Shown piece after piece: positions 29,656 to 38,676 of a stretch of 41,509 nt of DNA (position 1 is the stretch's first letter; each line of letters begins with the position of its first letter). Source of the stretch: Acanthamoeba lenticulata (lineage: Eukaryota; Discosea; Longamoebia; Acanthamoebidae); the NCBI GenBank assembly GCA_002179805.1, contig NAVB01001444.1, positions 1 through 41,509 of the forward strand, read 5' to 3'. The translations under genes were made by a program, and so were the position numbers. The notes under the pieces are model-generated. The model did not search any database. It was not told where the DNA came from and saw nothing but the letters and a program-made list of their open reading frames with translations.

Positions 29656-29862
29656 ATTGTCTTCAACGAAATCTTCATTGCCGACAAAGCGCACAACAAA
29701 AGGAATGACGCCGCCGCCGGCTGGCCTGCAGCTGTGCCGAGAGTCGCTGCGGTAACCAACTCTTGGCAGCCGACTGCATGCTGTTGGTGGACAAAAACAT
29801 AAAGGCCCCACTGATGTAACCACATGGCGTCATAAAGGGGCGGCACAGTACAAAAAAGTACA

Positions 29863-30525
29863 TCACAGTTCTTGGATGGGGAGTTGGGCGTTGGCGAGCA
29901 CTCTCTCGGCGATATTCCAGCCCTCATCGATGATGCTCGCAGGATGGGTAGAGGGCAATCCTGTGGCTTGGGGGAGGTGGATGGTCGTAGCGTCCTGAGG
30001 CAGATCCACCAGCGTGGGGAGGCGGATCCGTCGGACCGTGTGTGGGGCGGACAGGGTCTCCGCGTCGTTCTCGGATGCACCCTCGCGAAACGATACGAAC
30101 CGTTGCGTCGGTGCGACAGAGAGCATGTCGGCCATGGGCATCGTGCAGTACTCGACGCTCACCTTTTTCGGGCTAGCGCTGCGAAAACGGTAGATGGCCA
30201 CGATGGCATCGGAGTTGCGCGATGACTGCTGCCCCGTGATGTGCCGACGCAATCCAGGTGTGATTCCCACACGCAGTTCGATGTGATGTTCTGGTTCGCA
30301 GTCCCGACTGTAGCGCACAAGCTGCATGGCTATGCCATCGTTAAAGTGGTAGTCGATCACGTACGTCGAGTGTTGGGTGGCGGTCTGAAATCCGTCAAAT
30401 CCAATGATTGTGGAATGCTGAATCTCGACGGTGTGCTCGCCCACCTTGGCAATGCCGACCACGAATTGGTCGCGACCGAACTTTGAGATGCTGAATCTGC
30501 CCTTGTTATCGCGCGAGACAATCAT
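29863..30525 (-). CDS. Beta-rich intronless protein, unknown
   Basis: ATG 30525, 220 residues. Beta-rich first half (RFSISKFGRDQFVVGIAKVG, STYVIDYHFNDGIAMQLVRY, HHIELRVGITPGL), then a Pro/Thr-rich tail. No family recognised. Its general shape resembles parts of the proteins at 30655 and 31540, which could be distant relatives (weak inference). A TATA-like box lies about 40 nt upstream. Confidence 0.65.
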   Translation of the reverse strand: MIVSRDNKGRFSISKFGRDQFVVGIAKVGEHTVEIQHSTIIGFDGFQTATQHSTYVIDYHFNDGIAMQLVRYSRDCEPEHHIELRVGITPGLRRHITGQQSSRNSDAIVAIYRFRSASPKKVSVEYCTMPMADMLSVAPTQRFVSFREGASENDAETLSAPHTVRRIRLPTLVDLPQDATTIHLPQATGLPSTHPASIIDEGWNIAERVLANAQLPIQEL

Positions 30526-30654
30526 GCTGTGTGTGGTGGTTCCAGAAACTGTTGGCTCGGAGCCTATTTATGGCCCATCTCGGGAATTCCTCGGTGACGT
30601 CACCATGCAGTTAAATAGCGGTTGCTCCGTTCAGCCCAAATCACACACAAAGAA
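30526..30654. promoter_or_regulatory. Compact divergent promoter with CRE palindrome
   Basis: A 129-bp divergent interval. TATA-like boxes lie at 30563-30570 (minus-strand ATAAATAG) and 30611-30617 (plus-strand TTAAATA), each about 40 nt from its ATG. Between them is the 12-bp perfect palindrome GGTGACGTCACC (30593-30604), containing TGACGTCA, the binding core of CREB/ATF-type bZIP factors. Confidence 0.65.
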
Positions 30655-31497
30655 ATGCAAGAGGAGCCACAGCCGCAGCCGCAGCAACCGCGACAACAGA
30701 AGATTCTTGATTTTTACCGATCCTACGTCGCAGCACACGTTGCCTCCGACAGGAAGCTCACACGAGTGAGCACCGTCGTGCCCAGACGACTCGACGCACA
30801 ACACACCATCTTCAGCGACGATGGATTGGTTCTGCAGTTCTACGTCGATGAAAAAGGCCGAACCCAGGGCACGGTTCTCGACATACCGTCGACGTGGCGT
30901 GATGCGTCATCCCAAGCCAAGCACGATCTAAAGGTCTACTTCAACTCCAACGATGAGACGGAGACGTTGCGGATCGATGTGCTCTCCAATCTGGCGGACG
31001 ATGCCCGAACGGTGAAACCCAACGATATGGAGCGTGTGGGGTACAGTCTATACGCCAGCCTCGCCGCCACAGGATCGGATAGAAGTTCCCAGACACGCAC
31101 CGTCCAGGTCGATCTCAAGATGTCGGTCGATACACCACAGCCGACCGTGAGCGCAGAGTTTCTTTTGCCGGATCCCGACAACGTGAAGGAGTGGAACGTC
31201 GACATGTTCACCTACGGCGAGGGCAAGTCGCTACCCCTGTCCAGAAGGAACAATCCGCTGGCGGTCAAGGACTTTCGCGACGCATCCCAACGATGGGTAG
31301 AGGCCGCGAATCACATGATCCAATCCATGGAGGTGTGCGGCATCCTGCTCCCCCAGCAGCCCACGGCGACGACGACGACGACGACGACCACGGAGCCACC
31401 AACCAAGAAACAGCGCTGCGACACGGGCCATGCTTCTCCCACCAGCTGCTCACCACGCAAGCGACCATTGCTACGAAGGAAGAATCCTACATCGTAA
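30655..31497 (+). CDS. Intronless protein with basic nuclear-signal tail, unknown
   Basis: Start at ATG 30655 (MQEEPQPQPQQPRQQ), 280 residues, stop within TAAATAAA. Gln/Pro-rich start, a beta-rich middle (TIFSDDGLVLQFYVDEKGRT, TVQVDLKMSVDTPQ), a helix (FRDASQRWVEAANHMIQSM), a Thr run encoded by an ACG repeat (about 31369-31388) and a basic tail with TKKQR and RKRPLLRRK. Probably nuclear. No family recognised. Confidence 0.65.
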   Translation: MQEEPQPQPQQPRQQKILDFYRSYVAAHVASDRKLTRVSTVVPRRLDAQHTIFSDDGLVLQFYVDEKGRTQGTVLDIPSTWRDASSQAKHDLKVYFNSNDETETLRIDVLSNLADDARTVKPNDMERVGYSLYASLAATGSDRSSQTRTVQVDLKMSVDTPQPTVSAEFLLPDPDNVKEWNVDMFTYGEGKSLPLSRRNNPLAVKDFRDASQRWVEAANHMIQSMEVCGILLPQQPTATTTTTTTTEPPTKKQRCDTGHASPTSCSPRKRPLLRRKNPTS

Positions 31498-31503
31498 ATA
31501 AAC
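31495..31503 (+). promoter_or_regulatory. Stop codon overlapping a TATA-like box
   Basis: TAAATAAAC begins with the stop of the gene at 30655 and lies 37-44 nt before ATG 31540. It can serve as 3'-end signal for the first gene and TATA box for the second. Confidence 0.5.
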
Positions 31504-31539
31504 CCCCCTTTGTGTTCTGGCTCGACCACATGAGTTCAT

Positions 31540-32703
31540 ATGGGAATGCGCGCGAACCACACTGCGGTCACTGGCGGTCTGTACCACAAAACAATGTGGA
31601 CCATTCAGCGCAACATCTTTGGCAAGACAGAGGATCGCAACGCCAAGGGCAGCAAGGCGGGATCCATCAAGGGAGGCAGCTTCAAGATCTACACCCGCAC
31701 CCCGATCCAAGACATCAAGATCTCTCGCGACGGATTCTTTGTGGGCCGTTCATCCGCCGAGGTCGATGTGACGGTGGCCTTTGGTGGATGGAAGGACGCG
31801 CGCACTCAACTCAAGATATCGTCCGTCATGGTCGGTCGTGCCGACGGAGGAGTGTGGTATCGCGTGCCGTCTTCGTGCTCGCCCGATCCGTCCCCGGCGG
31901 GCGATTCTTCGACGTGCGAGTGCAGTCTGAGACTGGACTGCGATTCGTGGTATCGCAATCTCAGGACTGAATCCGCCGAGTTTATGCTGCGCATCACGGT
32001 AGTGGTGTCGTTCCATCCGGAGAGCTACACGTTTTTCGCATACAGTCCGCGATTCTGTGTCACCAGGGAATCCGAGGACGACGACGAGGACACGATCCAG
32101 ATCGAGGACGACATCTTTTCGGTGGGCGAGGAATCCTCTGAGGACCAAGACGGTGCCGACGCGTGGCAGGAGATTGCCCAGGCACGCCGCCAGATCCACC
32201 GCGAGCGACAGATGCTGGCCGAGGAGTGGAAGCTTCTCGAAGAATCGCGTGAGGCGTTCGCACGCGAACAGGAGAAGTCGGATCGCGAACTGCAGGCCAT
32301 GATGTGTCAGTTCAACGCTGTCGTCAACCAGACACGCAGTGTGTTTGCCAGGATCAACGAACGCTCGCTCAAGCGGCAACGCGAACGCGACGACTACGAA
32401 GACGATTCCCCACCCGCCATCGCGCCGTTCACGTCTGGAGGGTGCCCGTTCGAGGCGCTCGGAATGGCCAAGCCGGATCGCTACATGGTGCTGAACGAGG
32501 ATATTGCCGCCAAGGCCAGTAAGGCGTGTGCCATCCGGATCGCACGAGGCGACGATCCAGAACACCTCGAACGATGTCGGTGTTGGATTATGTGGCAGGT
32601 CGCACCGTACGTCGAGTTCATGCAGTCACGACGCACCAAGAACCAGAGATTGGCGGATGAGATGTTGCAAAATATTTACTCAGCCATTAAAACGCTAAGG
32701 TGA
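31540..32703 (+). CDS. Coiled-coil intronless protein, unknown
   Basis: ATG 31540, 387 residues, TGA. Beta-rich N-terminal domain (about 45-175: ISRDGFFVGRSSAEVDVTVA, LRITVVVSFHPESYTFFAY), an acidic linker (EDDDEDTIQIEDD), then a charged coiled coil at about 205-290 (QARRQIHRERQMLAEEWKLL, REAFAREQEKSDREL), and a helical C-terminal domain (RYMVLNEDIAAKASK). Suited to oligomerisation or scaffolding. Its end overlaps the convergent gene at 32695 by 9 bp. Confidence 0.7.
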   Translation: MGMRANHTAVTGGLYHKTMWTIQRNIFGKTEDRNAKGSKAGSIKGGSFKIYTRTPIQDIKISRDGFFVGRSSAEVDVTVAFGGWKDARTQLKISSVMVGRADGGVWYRVPSSCSPDPSPAGDSSTCECSLRLDCDSWYRNLRTESAEFMLRITVVVSFHPESYTFFAYSPRFCVTRESEDDDEDTIQIEDDIFSVGEESSEDQDGADAWQEIAQARRQIHRERQMLAEEWKLLEESREAFAREQEKSDRELQAMMCQFNAVVNQTRSVFARINERSLKRQRERDDYEDDSPPAIAPFTSGGCPFEALGMAKPDRYMVLNEDIAAKASKACAIRIARGDDPEHLERCRCWIMWQVAPYVEFMQSRRTKNQRLADEMLQNIYSAIKTLR

Positions 32704-33465
32704 ATCCTTGAAAAACATGCGATCCCACCGCTTCATGGCCCCCAATATCGACAGTCGCACTTGGGTCACTGAGTCGTCGTCGTCGTCGTCCTGCAGAACG
32801 TACGCACCGACTGGTATTTGCATGTGAGTGATCTGTCCGTTCGTGACGACGCCCAGCACGACGTCCCACTTGCCGGTGAGCCATCCCTCGAAAAGTACGC
32901 CCATGGCCGATCCGTATCGTGTGATGCTGCTCGCAGTCAATCCGCCCACCAAGATCAAACTCTTGTGCCTGGTGTTAGCATGCGTCCACGCGAGCTTTTC
33001 GGTCAGATCCTGGGGTGAATCGTACGCCCTGGCGTAGGCCTTGGGCATGATGGGATTGCTGCTGGTGTACTCGATCACGGCACCGTAGGATCGCTGGGTG
33101 ATGAGAGATTCTGCGACGGACAATACTCGGATCCGGCGCGAGGCATCGTCGTCGTCGTTACTGACAACAACATTGAACGCCCGCACTGGCAGCATGGTGA
33201 AGATTGGTGGGTAATCCAGCACCACCATGGATTCGCCGAGACGGTACCGGCCAAAGAACTCCTTGGCCCGTCGGTAATCGAAATCCGCGGATCCGCGCCT
33301 GGTGTCTGTGTAGAGACGCAATCCTCGGAGCAGGTAAATCTGGCCCGCGTATCGTGTCTTCAGGATCTCTCGAAACGTGGTGTTGACGCCCATCAATGCC
33401 GCCACCCCAGAAATATGCACACGCTCGATAATATCGAGGTAGAGTTCGAATGGTAGCGAATCCAT
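32695..33465 (-). CDS. F-box-like N-terminus protein
   Basis: ATG 33465, 256 residues, TAG. The first 35 residues (MDSLPFELYLDIIERV, GVNTTFREIL) resemble an F-box. The rest is beta-rich (SYGAVIEYTSSNPIMPKAYA, KWDVVLGVVTNGQITHMQI), with an Asp run near the end encoded by a GTC repeat (about 32774-32791). It may recruit a substrate to SKP1-type ubiquitin ligases (inference). Convergent 9-bp overlap with the coiled-coil gene. Confidence 0.65.
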   Translation of the reverse strand: MDSLPFELYLDIIERVHISGVAALMGVNTTFREILKTRYAGQIYLLRGLRLYTDTRRGSADFDYRRAKEFFGRYRLGESMVVLDYPPIFTMLPVRAFNVVVSNDDDDASRRIRVLSVAESLITQRSYGAVIEYTSSNPIMPKAYARAYDSPQDLTEKLAWTHANTRHKSLILVGGLTASSITRYGSAMGVLFEGWLTGKWDVVLGVVTNGQITHMQIPVGAYVLQDDDDDDSVTQVRLSILGAMKRWDRMFFKDSP

Positions 33466-33472
33466 CTATCTC

Positions 33473-34057
33473 TCAAACAGAATACATGTGCACACACAGG
33501 GCCGCGTCTGCGTCTTCGGCGTTGGCGTGCACGTATCGACCTTGGCGCTGACAAAGCACCGACACGAGAAACACGAGATCGTTGTGTTCGGCGACGCGGC
33601 AGCGTGCCACAGTTTTCGTGGCCTGCAGGTAGAGCTTGACAGCCTCGAAGCACACAAAGTTGCCGTTGCGATGGTCGTCCAGAGGTGCCTCGAGCACAAA
33701 GGCGGTGAGTGGAGGTGGACCGTGCGCGAGGATGGCGTCAAACTCGGATCGCTCCAGCTCAGCATCCCGGTTCAAGGTCGCACCACACAGGAGACCGGCC
33801 AGTCGTCGGTGCTGGCCGAGCGTCGTCACCGCGGGTGTGCCCAACATGTCGCTCAACCGCAACACTATCTTGACGGGTTCCTGAAGTTGGACGACGCTCG
33901 CTTGGGGTGATACTCGGCCGCGAAATACGATCAATGCGGTGCCACACTGCCGACAACGGAAGCCGCAGCGTTCCACCCGCGCGAGGTCGAGGTGCTTTGG
34001 GGCGGCATGGAAGAGGTCGGAGCAACGCAAAGGGCAAACAAGGTGTGTCTCCAACAT
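33473..34057 (-). CDS. Putative zinc-ribbon protein, unknown
   Basis: Start at ATG 34057 (MLETHLVCPLRCSDLF), 194 residues, TGA. CPLRC, followed about 22 residues later by CGFRCRQCG, gives two Cys pairs that could form a zinc ribbon. The rest is mixed alpha/beta (PVKIVLRLSDMLGTPAVTTL, HNDLVFLVSVLCQRQGRYVH). A TATA-like CATAAAAG lies about 40 nt upstream and contains the stop codon of the upstream gene at 34098. Only 7 bp separate its stop from the next start codon. Confidence 0.6.
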   Translation of the reverse strand: MLETHLVCPLRCSDLFHAAPKHLDLARVERCGFRCRQCGTALIVFRGRVSPQASVVQLQEPVKIVLRLSDMLGTPAVTTLGQHRRLAGLLCGATLNRDAELERSEFDAILAHGPPPLTAFVLEAPLDDHRNGNFVCFEAVKLYLQATKTVARCRVAEHNDLVFLVSVLCQRQGRYVHANAEDADAALCVHMYSV

Positions 34058-34097
34058 CTGTTTTCTTACTTTGCTTAGGTTAGGCCAGCTGTCGCTT

Positions 34098-34898
34098 TTA
34101 TGGGTTGCCCAGTATGTCGCCAAAAACAACAAACATCAACACCACGAAAGCAACCACCACGAAAAGTCCGCCTACCTGGCGCGCACGCGTGGCGTTAAGC
34201 CAACTCCACAACTTCTCCCAAATAGTAGTAGTGCTCGGTGACCCACAGAGCTCGGGGTGCTTGGCGCAACAGTAGGTGCGAAAGTCGTTGCCCTGCACGT
34301 TGCATGTGCCCTGCATTGCGCAGTCCACGATCACGCCGCAAAAGGCCGGGCAATTGGACGCCTGATTCACGTGATCCACCGTCTGGTAGCCGCCCGCTGT
34401 GCACTGGGCGTAGAAGCAGGACGGTGCGGGCACGCCGTCCAGATCGGCGAGCAGGCACGCGCACAGCGGATCCGGATTCGGGGTGTCGGCCTGCTGGGCA
34501 CAGTAGCTGCGCATCGGGGGATCGCAGTAGGGCTTGTTCTCCACCTTGCTACAGAACTGCTGACACACTGGCTTGGCGACGTTCTCCACCTGGGTGCAGT
34601 AACCGCTCAGGATGCTACGACAGTCGTCCGAGTAGGGACACCAGTAGGTGCCGCATGTGGCGGCGTCCATGTCGTCCATGGTGGTACAGCAGGCAAACTG
34701 GTTGCCTTTGGGCGGGGCGTATCGTGCGCAGCATCCGCCACTGCCCGAGGCGCACCAGCGGGATCCATCGCCCCCGTACTTGGCCTGGCATTCGGCCTCG
34801 CTGTGACCACAATCGCTGGTGTCGACGCCCGTGGTGGGATGGCCGCACGGACCGTTGTTGCTGGCCACGAGGCGGTCATCGCAGGACATAGAATCCAT
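34098..34898 (-). CDS. Cysteine-rich tail-anchored membrane protein, virus-like
   Basis: Start at ATG 34898 (MDSMSCDDR), 266 residues. It has more than 30 cysteines in an N-terminal region with repeated short Cys spacings (GGCCARYAPP, CTQVENVAKPVCQQFCSK, YCCAKHPELCG) and one C-terminal membrane helix (VGGLFVVVAFVVLMFVVFGD) ending a few residues later. This layout resembles the Cys-rich, C-terminally anchored virion membrane proteins of nucleocytoplasmic large DNA viruses (the Pox G9/A16-type family). There is no Gly2, so N-myristoylation is not expected. The assignment is structural analogy; the disulfide-rich ectodomain is what is seen directly. Confidence 0.6.
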   Translation of the reverse strand: MDSMSCDDRLVASNNGPCGHPTTGVDTSDCGHSEAECQAKYGGDGSRWCASGSGGCCARYAPPKGNQFACCTTMDDMDAATCGTYWCPYSDDCRSILSGYCTQVENVAKPVCQQFCSKVENKPYCDPPMRSYCAQQADTPNPDPLCACLLADLDGVPAPSCFYAQCTAGGYQTVDHVNQASNCPAFCGVIVDCAMQGTCNVQGNDFRTYCCAKHPELCGSPSTTTIWEKLWSWLNATRARQVGGLFVVVAFVVLMFVVFGDILGNP

Positions 34899-34926
34899 CT
34901 TCGCTTTTTGGGGTGAAACAGATGCT

Positions 34927-35739
34927 TTATTGGCACTTGAGCGCGAGACCATATTTCAGGTGCATGACGCACTCTTCAATGAGATCAAACATGGTCACCT
35001 CGCAAAACGGCTCACGACAAACGTGTTGCCTGTTGCCAGTGCGTATCCCATTCACTGTGACTGTGGTCTTACACCCCATCGCGAGCGTGGGCGGGCTGAA
35101 GTGTAGCCAGATCGAGTGGAAGAATCGTCCCGATTCGAATAGACGGTTGATGATCCGCAGTGTTTCCTGGTCGATGCTGTAGACGATTGATTCGTTGTCC
35201 TCGTTGTATTGCATAACATCATCTCCTTCGCCATCGTCCAACTTCACCAAAGATTTCCTCCATTCGTAGCCAGCTGGATCTCCCACCCAGGCGACGAAAG
35301 TATCACCATGGTGCATGATCTGCATGGACCATTCACACGCTCCTTGTACGGCGTGCACAACACGCGGCATGACCAAACCAAGCGCCACAGATGCCAGGGA
35401 GATCTGGAATACCGCCGGGAGATCGAAGGGGAAGCTGTCGAAATCGTCGTTGGGGTGAGTCTCGCCATCGTTCGATATGACCCAACCATACACGCTGGCC
35501 ACCAAAAACTTGATGGTCCACGGCTCGAGGTGCGCGATCTCTCGCCGAATGATCATCCTCGGTGCAGTCCGGCGGATCTTGTGGTTGTGTTGTCGCTCGT
35601 GGCGTCGGAAGATTTCGGCCAGGGTGGTGGAATTGGCGGCGAGGACGGCTCGGTGGGCGTGCAATTCCCCTCCTTCGTTATCAACAAACACGACGTCGCT
35701 GAATTCGCGGTCGTTGAACATCCTGCGTAGCGTGTACAT
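34927..35739 (-). CDS. BTB/POZ domain protein
   Basis: Start at ATG 35739 (MYTLRRMFNDREFSDVVFV), 270 residues; stop TAA lies inside AATAAA. BTB domain at about residues 1-120 (FSDVVFVDNEGGELHAHRAV, LAANSTTLAEIFRRHE, WTIKFLVASVYGWV). The remainder is BACK-like or unknown, with WLHFSPPTLAMGCKTTVTV near the end. BTB proteins dimerise and often link substrates to cullin-3. Frames upstream of 35739 lack ATG. It diverges from the F-box/ankyrin gene across a CRE-type palindrome. Confidence 0.75.
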   Translation of the reverse strand: MYTLRRMFNDREFSDVVFVDNEGGELHAHRAVLAANSTTLAEIFRRHERQHNHKIRRTAPRMIIRREIAHLEPWTIKFLVASVYGWVISNDGETHPNDDFDSFPFDLPAVFQISLASVALGLVMPRVVHAVQGACEWSMQIMHHGDTFVAWVGDPAGYEWRKSLVKLDDGEGDDVMQYNEDNESIVYSIDQETLRIINRLFESGRFFHSIWLHFSPPTLAMGCKTTVTVNGIRTGNRQHVCREPFCEVTMFDLIEECVMHLKYGLALKCQ

Positions 35740-35790
35740 TGCGTTGTATGAATCGTGAATCAAACGGGAAAATGGCGCCTTTTGCTTGAC

Positions 35791-35806
35791 CACATGACGT
35801 CATGTG
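35791..35806. promoter_or_regulatory. CRE-type 16-bp palindrome
   Basis: CACATGACGTCATGTG is a perfect palindrome with a TGACGTCA core, between the divergent BTB and F-box/ankyrin start codons. The inner 14 bp recur exactly at 40111-40124. Confidence 0.6.
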
Positions 35807-35855
35807 GCGGAGTGGAAAACACGACAAAAAAAGCAGAAAGTTCAATCACCACACC

Positions 35856-37310
35856 ATGAGCATCAACATCATCTTCGATGAACTCCTCTCCGAAATCCTC
35901 GCCTCCCTCGTCGACCCGATTTCGCTGCGCTTCGTGTGTAAGAGGTGGCAGCGATGCACTACCGTGGACGGCAAGGCCCTCGAGATTGCCAAGACGCGCG
36001 ATTACATGTCCTTCCTGGCCAGGCGTGGCCATCTTCAAGTGGCCAAATGGGCGCACTCGCAGGGCGTCGACGTCTTTCCTGAACACTACGTTCACGCAGC
36101 CGTCGGTGGTCATGTCGCTTTCATGGATTGGATCTGGTCTCTTGGATGTCCGTGCGACGAGTACGAGGCTGCCAGCAGGAGCGCCGCCGACAACGGGCAG
36201 GTGGGAGCGCTCGTGTGGTTGCTCGACCACGGCTGTTTGAGCGGCATCGATGGGCTCTTTTACGGAGCCGCCCAACACGGGCAAACCGCCGTCTTGGAGT
36301 TCCTCGCATCGGAGGGCTTCAGCAGCACCAACATCGAACATCAACACTTGCGCCTTCTTGGTGTTGCCGCTGAGGGCTTCCACGTCGATGCCTTTGCTTG
36401 GCTGAGGAAGCGGTTCCATCGTACCCCGCTGGCCGCTTCGGGCGGCCGGTGGATCGCCGAGGCCCGGCCTTTTGACCGTGCAGTCAAGAACGGCGATCTA
36501 GCCCATCTTCACTGGCTCATCGAATGCGGTTGGGTCATCGACAGCAGTGCCTTCCGTTCTGCCATCGGCGAGGCACCACCCTACGCCATGGCCAAGTTTC
36601 TGCTCTCTCTGGGCATTCGACCAGACGAGGGATCTGCCGATCGCGCGGCCGAGTTGGGCAACTTCGAGATGCTCCGCTGGCTCGTCGAGGACAACGGCTG
36701 TCCCGTCGACGAGAACGTCCTCTACCGTGCGGCGGCAAGGGGCAACACTGAGATGATGGCGTGGGCACACAGACGAGGCATTCAACTCTCTTCGAGCATC
36801 GCCGAGGAAGCAGCCCAGTATGGTCGAATCGATTCGCTCGAGTGGCTCGTAGCACAGGGCTGCCCCATGGACTTGGAGTCCGTCTTTAACGGCATCGTCT
36901 GTTCTGGCTCTGTTGAAGCCATCGAATGGGCAGCCGGGAGAGGCTACTCTTTCACTCGAGACGACATGCTTGCTGCAGCCGAGTCAGGCTCCATCCATGC
37001 CGTGGAGTGGTTCATGAAGCAGCACGAAATGCCGCTGGGGACCGACGTGTATACTTATGCAGTACGGGGCGGTGAGATGTCCATGCTCGAGTGGCTCTTG
37101 GAGCAGCGTTGCCCCTGGAATGCCGATGTTTGCTACGCCGCCATGAGCACGAGTCAATTCGACATCTTTCGCTGGCTGCGCGCCCATGGGTGCCCGTGGA
37201 ACTCGAGAATTCCGCGCTGTATTAGCTACACACAAGCCTTTGAGATGGCACAGTGGCTAGAGGAAGAGGGTTATGTTTGTGCCTTTGAAACATCCCAATA
37301 TACTTGGTAA
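35856..37310 (+). CDS. F-box/ankyrin-repeat protein
   Basis: Start at ATG 35856 (MSINIIFDELLSEILASLV), 484 residues, TAA. F-box at the N-terminus (DELLSEILASLVDPISLRFV, CKRWQRC), then about twelve ankyrin-like units of the virus type (GHLQVAKWAHSQG, GNFEMLRWLVEDNGCPVD, GEMSMLEWLLEQRCPWN). Complete and undamaged, it is the best-preserved member of this family here. Likely an SCF ubiquitin-ligase adaptor whose repeats pick the target (inference from the family). It ends exactly next to the convergent gene at 37311. Confidence 0.85.
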   Translation: MSINIIFDELLSEILASLVDPISLRFVCKRWQRCTTVDGKALEIAKTRDYMSFLARRGHLQVAKWAHSQGVDVFPEHYVHAAVGGHVAFMDWIWSLGCPCDEYEAASRSAADNGQVGALVWLLDHGCLSGIDGLFYGAAQHGQTAVLEFLASEGFSSTNIEHQHLRLLGVAAEGFHVDAFAWLRKRFHRTPLAASGGRWIAEARPFDRAVKNGDLAHLHWLIECGWVIDSSAFRSAIGEAPPYAMAKFLLSLGIRPDEGSADRAAELGNFEMLRWLVEDNGCPVDENVLYRAAARGNTEMMAWAHRRGIQLSSSIAEEAAQYGRIDSLEWLVAQGCPMDLESVFNGIVCSGSVEAIEWAAGRGYSFTRDDMLAAAESGSIHAVEWFMKQHEMPLGTDVYTYAVRGGEMSMLEWLLEQRCPWNADVCYAAMSTSQFDIFRWLRAHGCPWNSRIPRCISYTQAFEMAQWLEEEGYVCAFETSQYTW

Positions 37311-37517
37311 CTACATCAACCCTTCCAAGAGCTCTATCTCCTTTTGGTGGACCTCTTTGAGCTTTTGGTAATACCAGATCTTGCGTTCATTGCCTTCGAT
37401 CATGGAATTGAGTTCTTCGATGCGCTTCATCTTGTTCCGGGTCGTAGGGTACTTGGCGTCGAGTGCTTCCGGATCTGAAGGTGGCGCTAGACGCCCGCGT
37501 AGAGGTCTTGAGGCCAT
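37311..37517 (-). CDS. Short coiled-coil protein
   Basis: Start at ATG 37517 (MASRPLRGRLAPPSDPEAL), 68 residues, TAG. The second half is a strong coiled coil (MKRIEELNSMIEGNERKIWY, then LKEVHQKEIELLEGL). The stop abuts the stop of the F-box/ankyrin gene. A 253-bp gap to the next feature holds nothing convincing. No family recognised. Confidence 0.55.
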   Translation of the reverse strand: MASRPLRGRLAPPSDPEALDAKYPTTRNKMKRIEELNSMIEGNERKIWYYQKLKEVHQKEIELLEGLM

Positions 37518-37770
37518 GGAAAGTGAATGACCTGGGTGAAATGCTGCTTTTGTATTGTCAGCAACGCAAAATATTCTACTGTTCACCAAAATTATCACAT
37601 GGTAAGGCATCCCCTCCGGCTTGGGTCCATGCTTCCTGGAATTCTGGCAGCTCGTGGATCGAATGGAGAATGTAGACCGTCATGATCATCCAGAGGCGCT
37701 CCCAAGGCTTCTCCTTCTTCGTTTTCCTCGTTGTTATACAGTCAGACGATATGGCACGCCAGACACAGTT

Positions 37771-38111
37771 CTACGGCTCGCACAGGACAGCGCAGACCAG
37801 ATGTGCAGCGTTGGTACACATGATGGGGAAGTCCCACTCGCGACACTGAGGCTCCGAGTCGATGGGCGGAAGGGCTATCCAGTCGGGGGAGGTGAGACAC
37901 GCACGGAGCACGCCAAAGATCGAGACCACGAATTGCCCTACATCTTCGATCTGCCCAAAGACATGATCGCGTACAAAGGCCACCATCAGGTTGACTTTTG
38001 TGGTGGCGGCATTGAACGGAGCGAAGTCATCGGCAAGGATGCTCGGCACAGCACCGTCGCTCCGGCGTCTTTGTCAGTGAGGGTGATTTCGATCTTGCGC
38101 TTGAGGGACAT
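37771..38111 (-). pseudogene. Unknown small gene with frameshift
   Basis: ATG 38111 (or 38123) begins MSLKRKIEITLTDKDAGA; near 38055-38070 the protein-like sequence moves to a second frame (PSILADDFAPFNAATTKVNL, FVRDHVFGQIEDVGQFVV) and ends at TAG 37771. A one-base indel explains it. If intact it would be about 110 residues. No family recognised. Confidence 0.5.
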
Positions 38112-38239
38112 GGTGGTCGTCATTATTTTGTCTAACCGAAAAATGAAAAAGGGGGGACTTCCCTTCGGCCATGTGAGGTCATGTGAGGGAGGGAGGGAGT
38201 GAAGCCAAGGACATTTGTGGCAAACACCACTCCAAGAGA

Positions 38240-38662
38240 ATGGACCAGTCACTCGCCGACGGCATGCGCCTCCACGACATCATCTACGGGACACGATTGA
38301 GAGAGCGCTTCACCATCCACCACGGCATGCTGGGCGATCGAACCAATGGCCTCCCCTGCTGCATTTACCGTGCCTCGCACAGGGAGGATCCCAACTTTGT
38401 CTACATCAATTACGAGTCCCTACTACATGACAATCCGCCCCGATGCTCGCTCATGACCGTCAAGAGGTGGAAGGCCATGTTGAAGAAGCTGCGAAAGAAG
38501 CAGCAGAGGAGAAAATCATGCTGTGTAGTGCACAAACCGCGGACTGACACGAGGGCGCAGGCCAAAGCCCACAACATGTGGCGCCCGGGTGGCATCAGAT
38601 CTTGGTTGGCTCGGGCTGATTTTCACAAGATGGCCGTCTCACAACAGGCGCGAATGGAATAA
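38240..38662 (+). CDS. Small basic intronless protein, unknown
   Basis: Start at ATG 38240 (MDQSLADGMRLHDIIYGTR), 140 residues, TAA inside an AT palindrome. Basic helical stretch (VKRWKAMLKKLRKKQQRRKS) followed by CC and a basic tail, suggesting nucleic-acid binding. No family recognised. Upstream, 38170-38185 holds an imperfect version of the CRE palindrome. Confidence 0.6.
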   Translation: MDQSLADGMRLHDIIYGTRLRERFTIHHGMLGDRTNGLPCCIYRASHREDPNFVYINYESLLHDNPPRCSLMTVKRWKAMLKKLRKKQQRRKSCCVVHKPRTDTRAQAKAHNMWRPGGIRSWLARADFHKMAVSQQARME

Positions 38663-38670
38663 TATTATTC
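38657..38670 (+). terminator. AT-rich palindrome at a gene end
   Basis: GAATAATATTATTC is a perfect 14-bp palindrome containing the stop codon of the gene at 38240. A transcript hairpin here would resemble the 3'-end hairpins known from some giant viruses. A single example, so tentative. Confidence 0.4.
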
Positions 38671-38676
38671 TGTATT

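Noticed and set aside
29631..30080. Minus-strand ORF over the 3' end of the gene at 29863
   Set aside because: Pro/Arg/Ser-rich shadow; only the frame starting at 30525 has a TATA box and regular structure.
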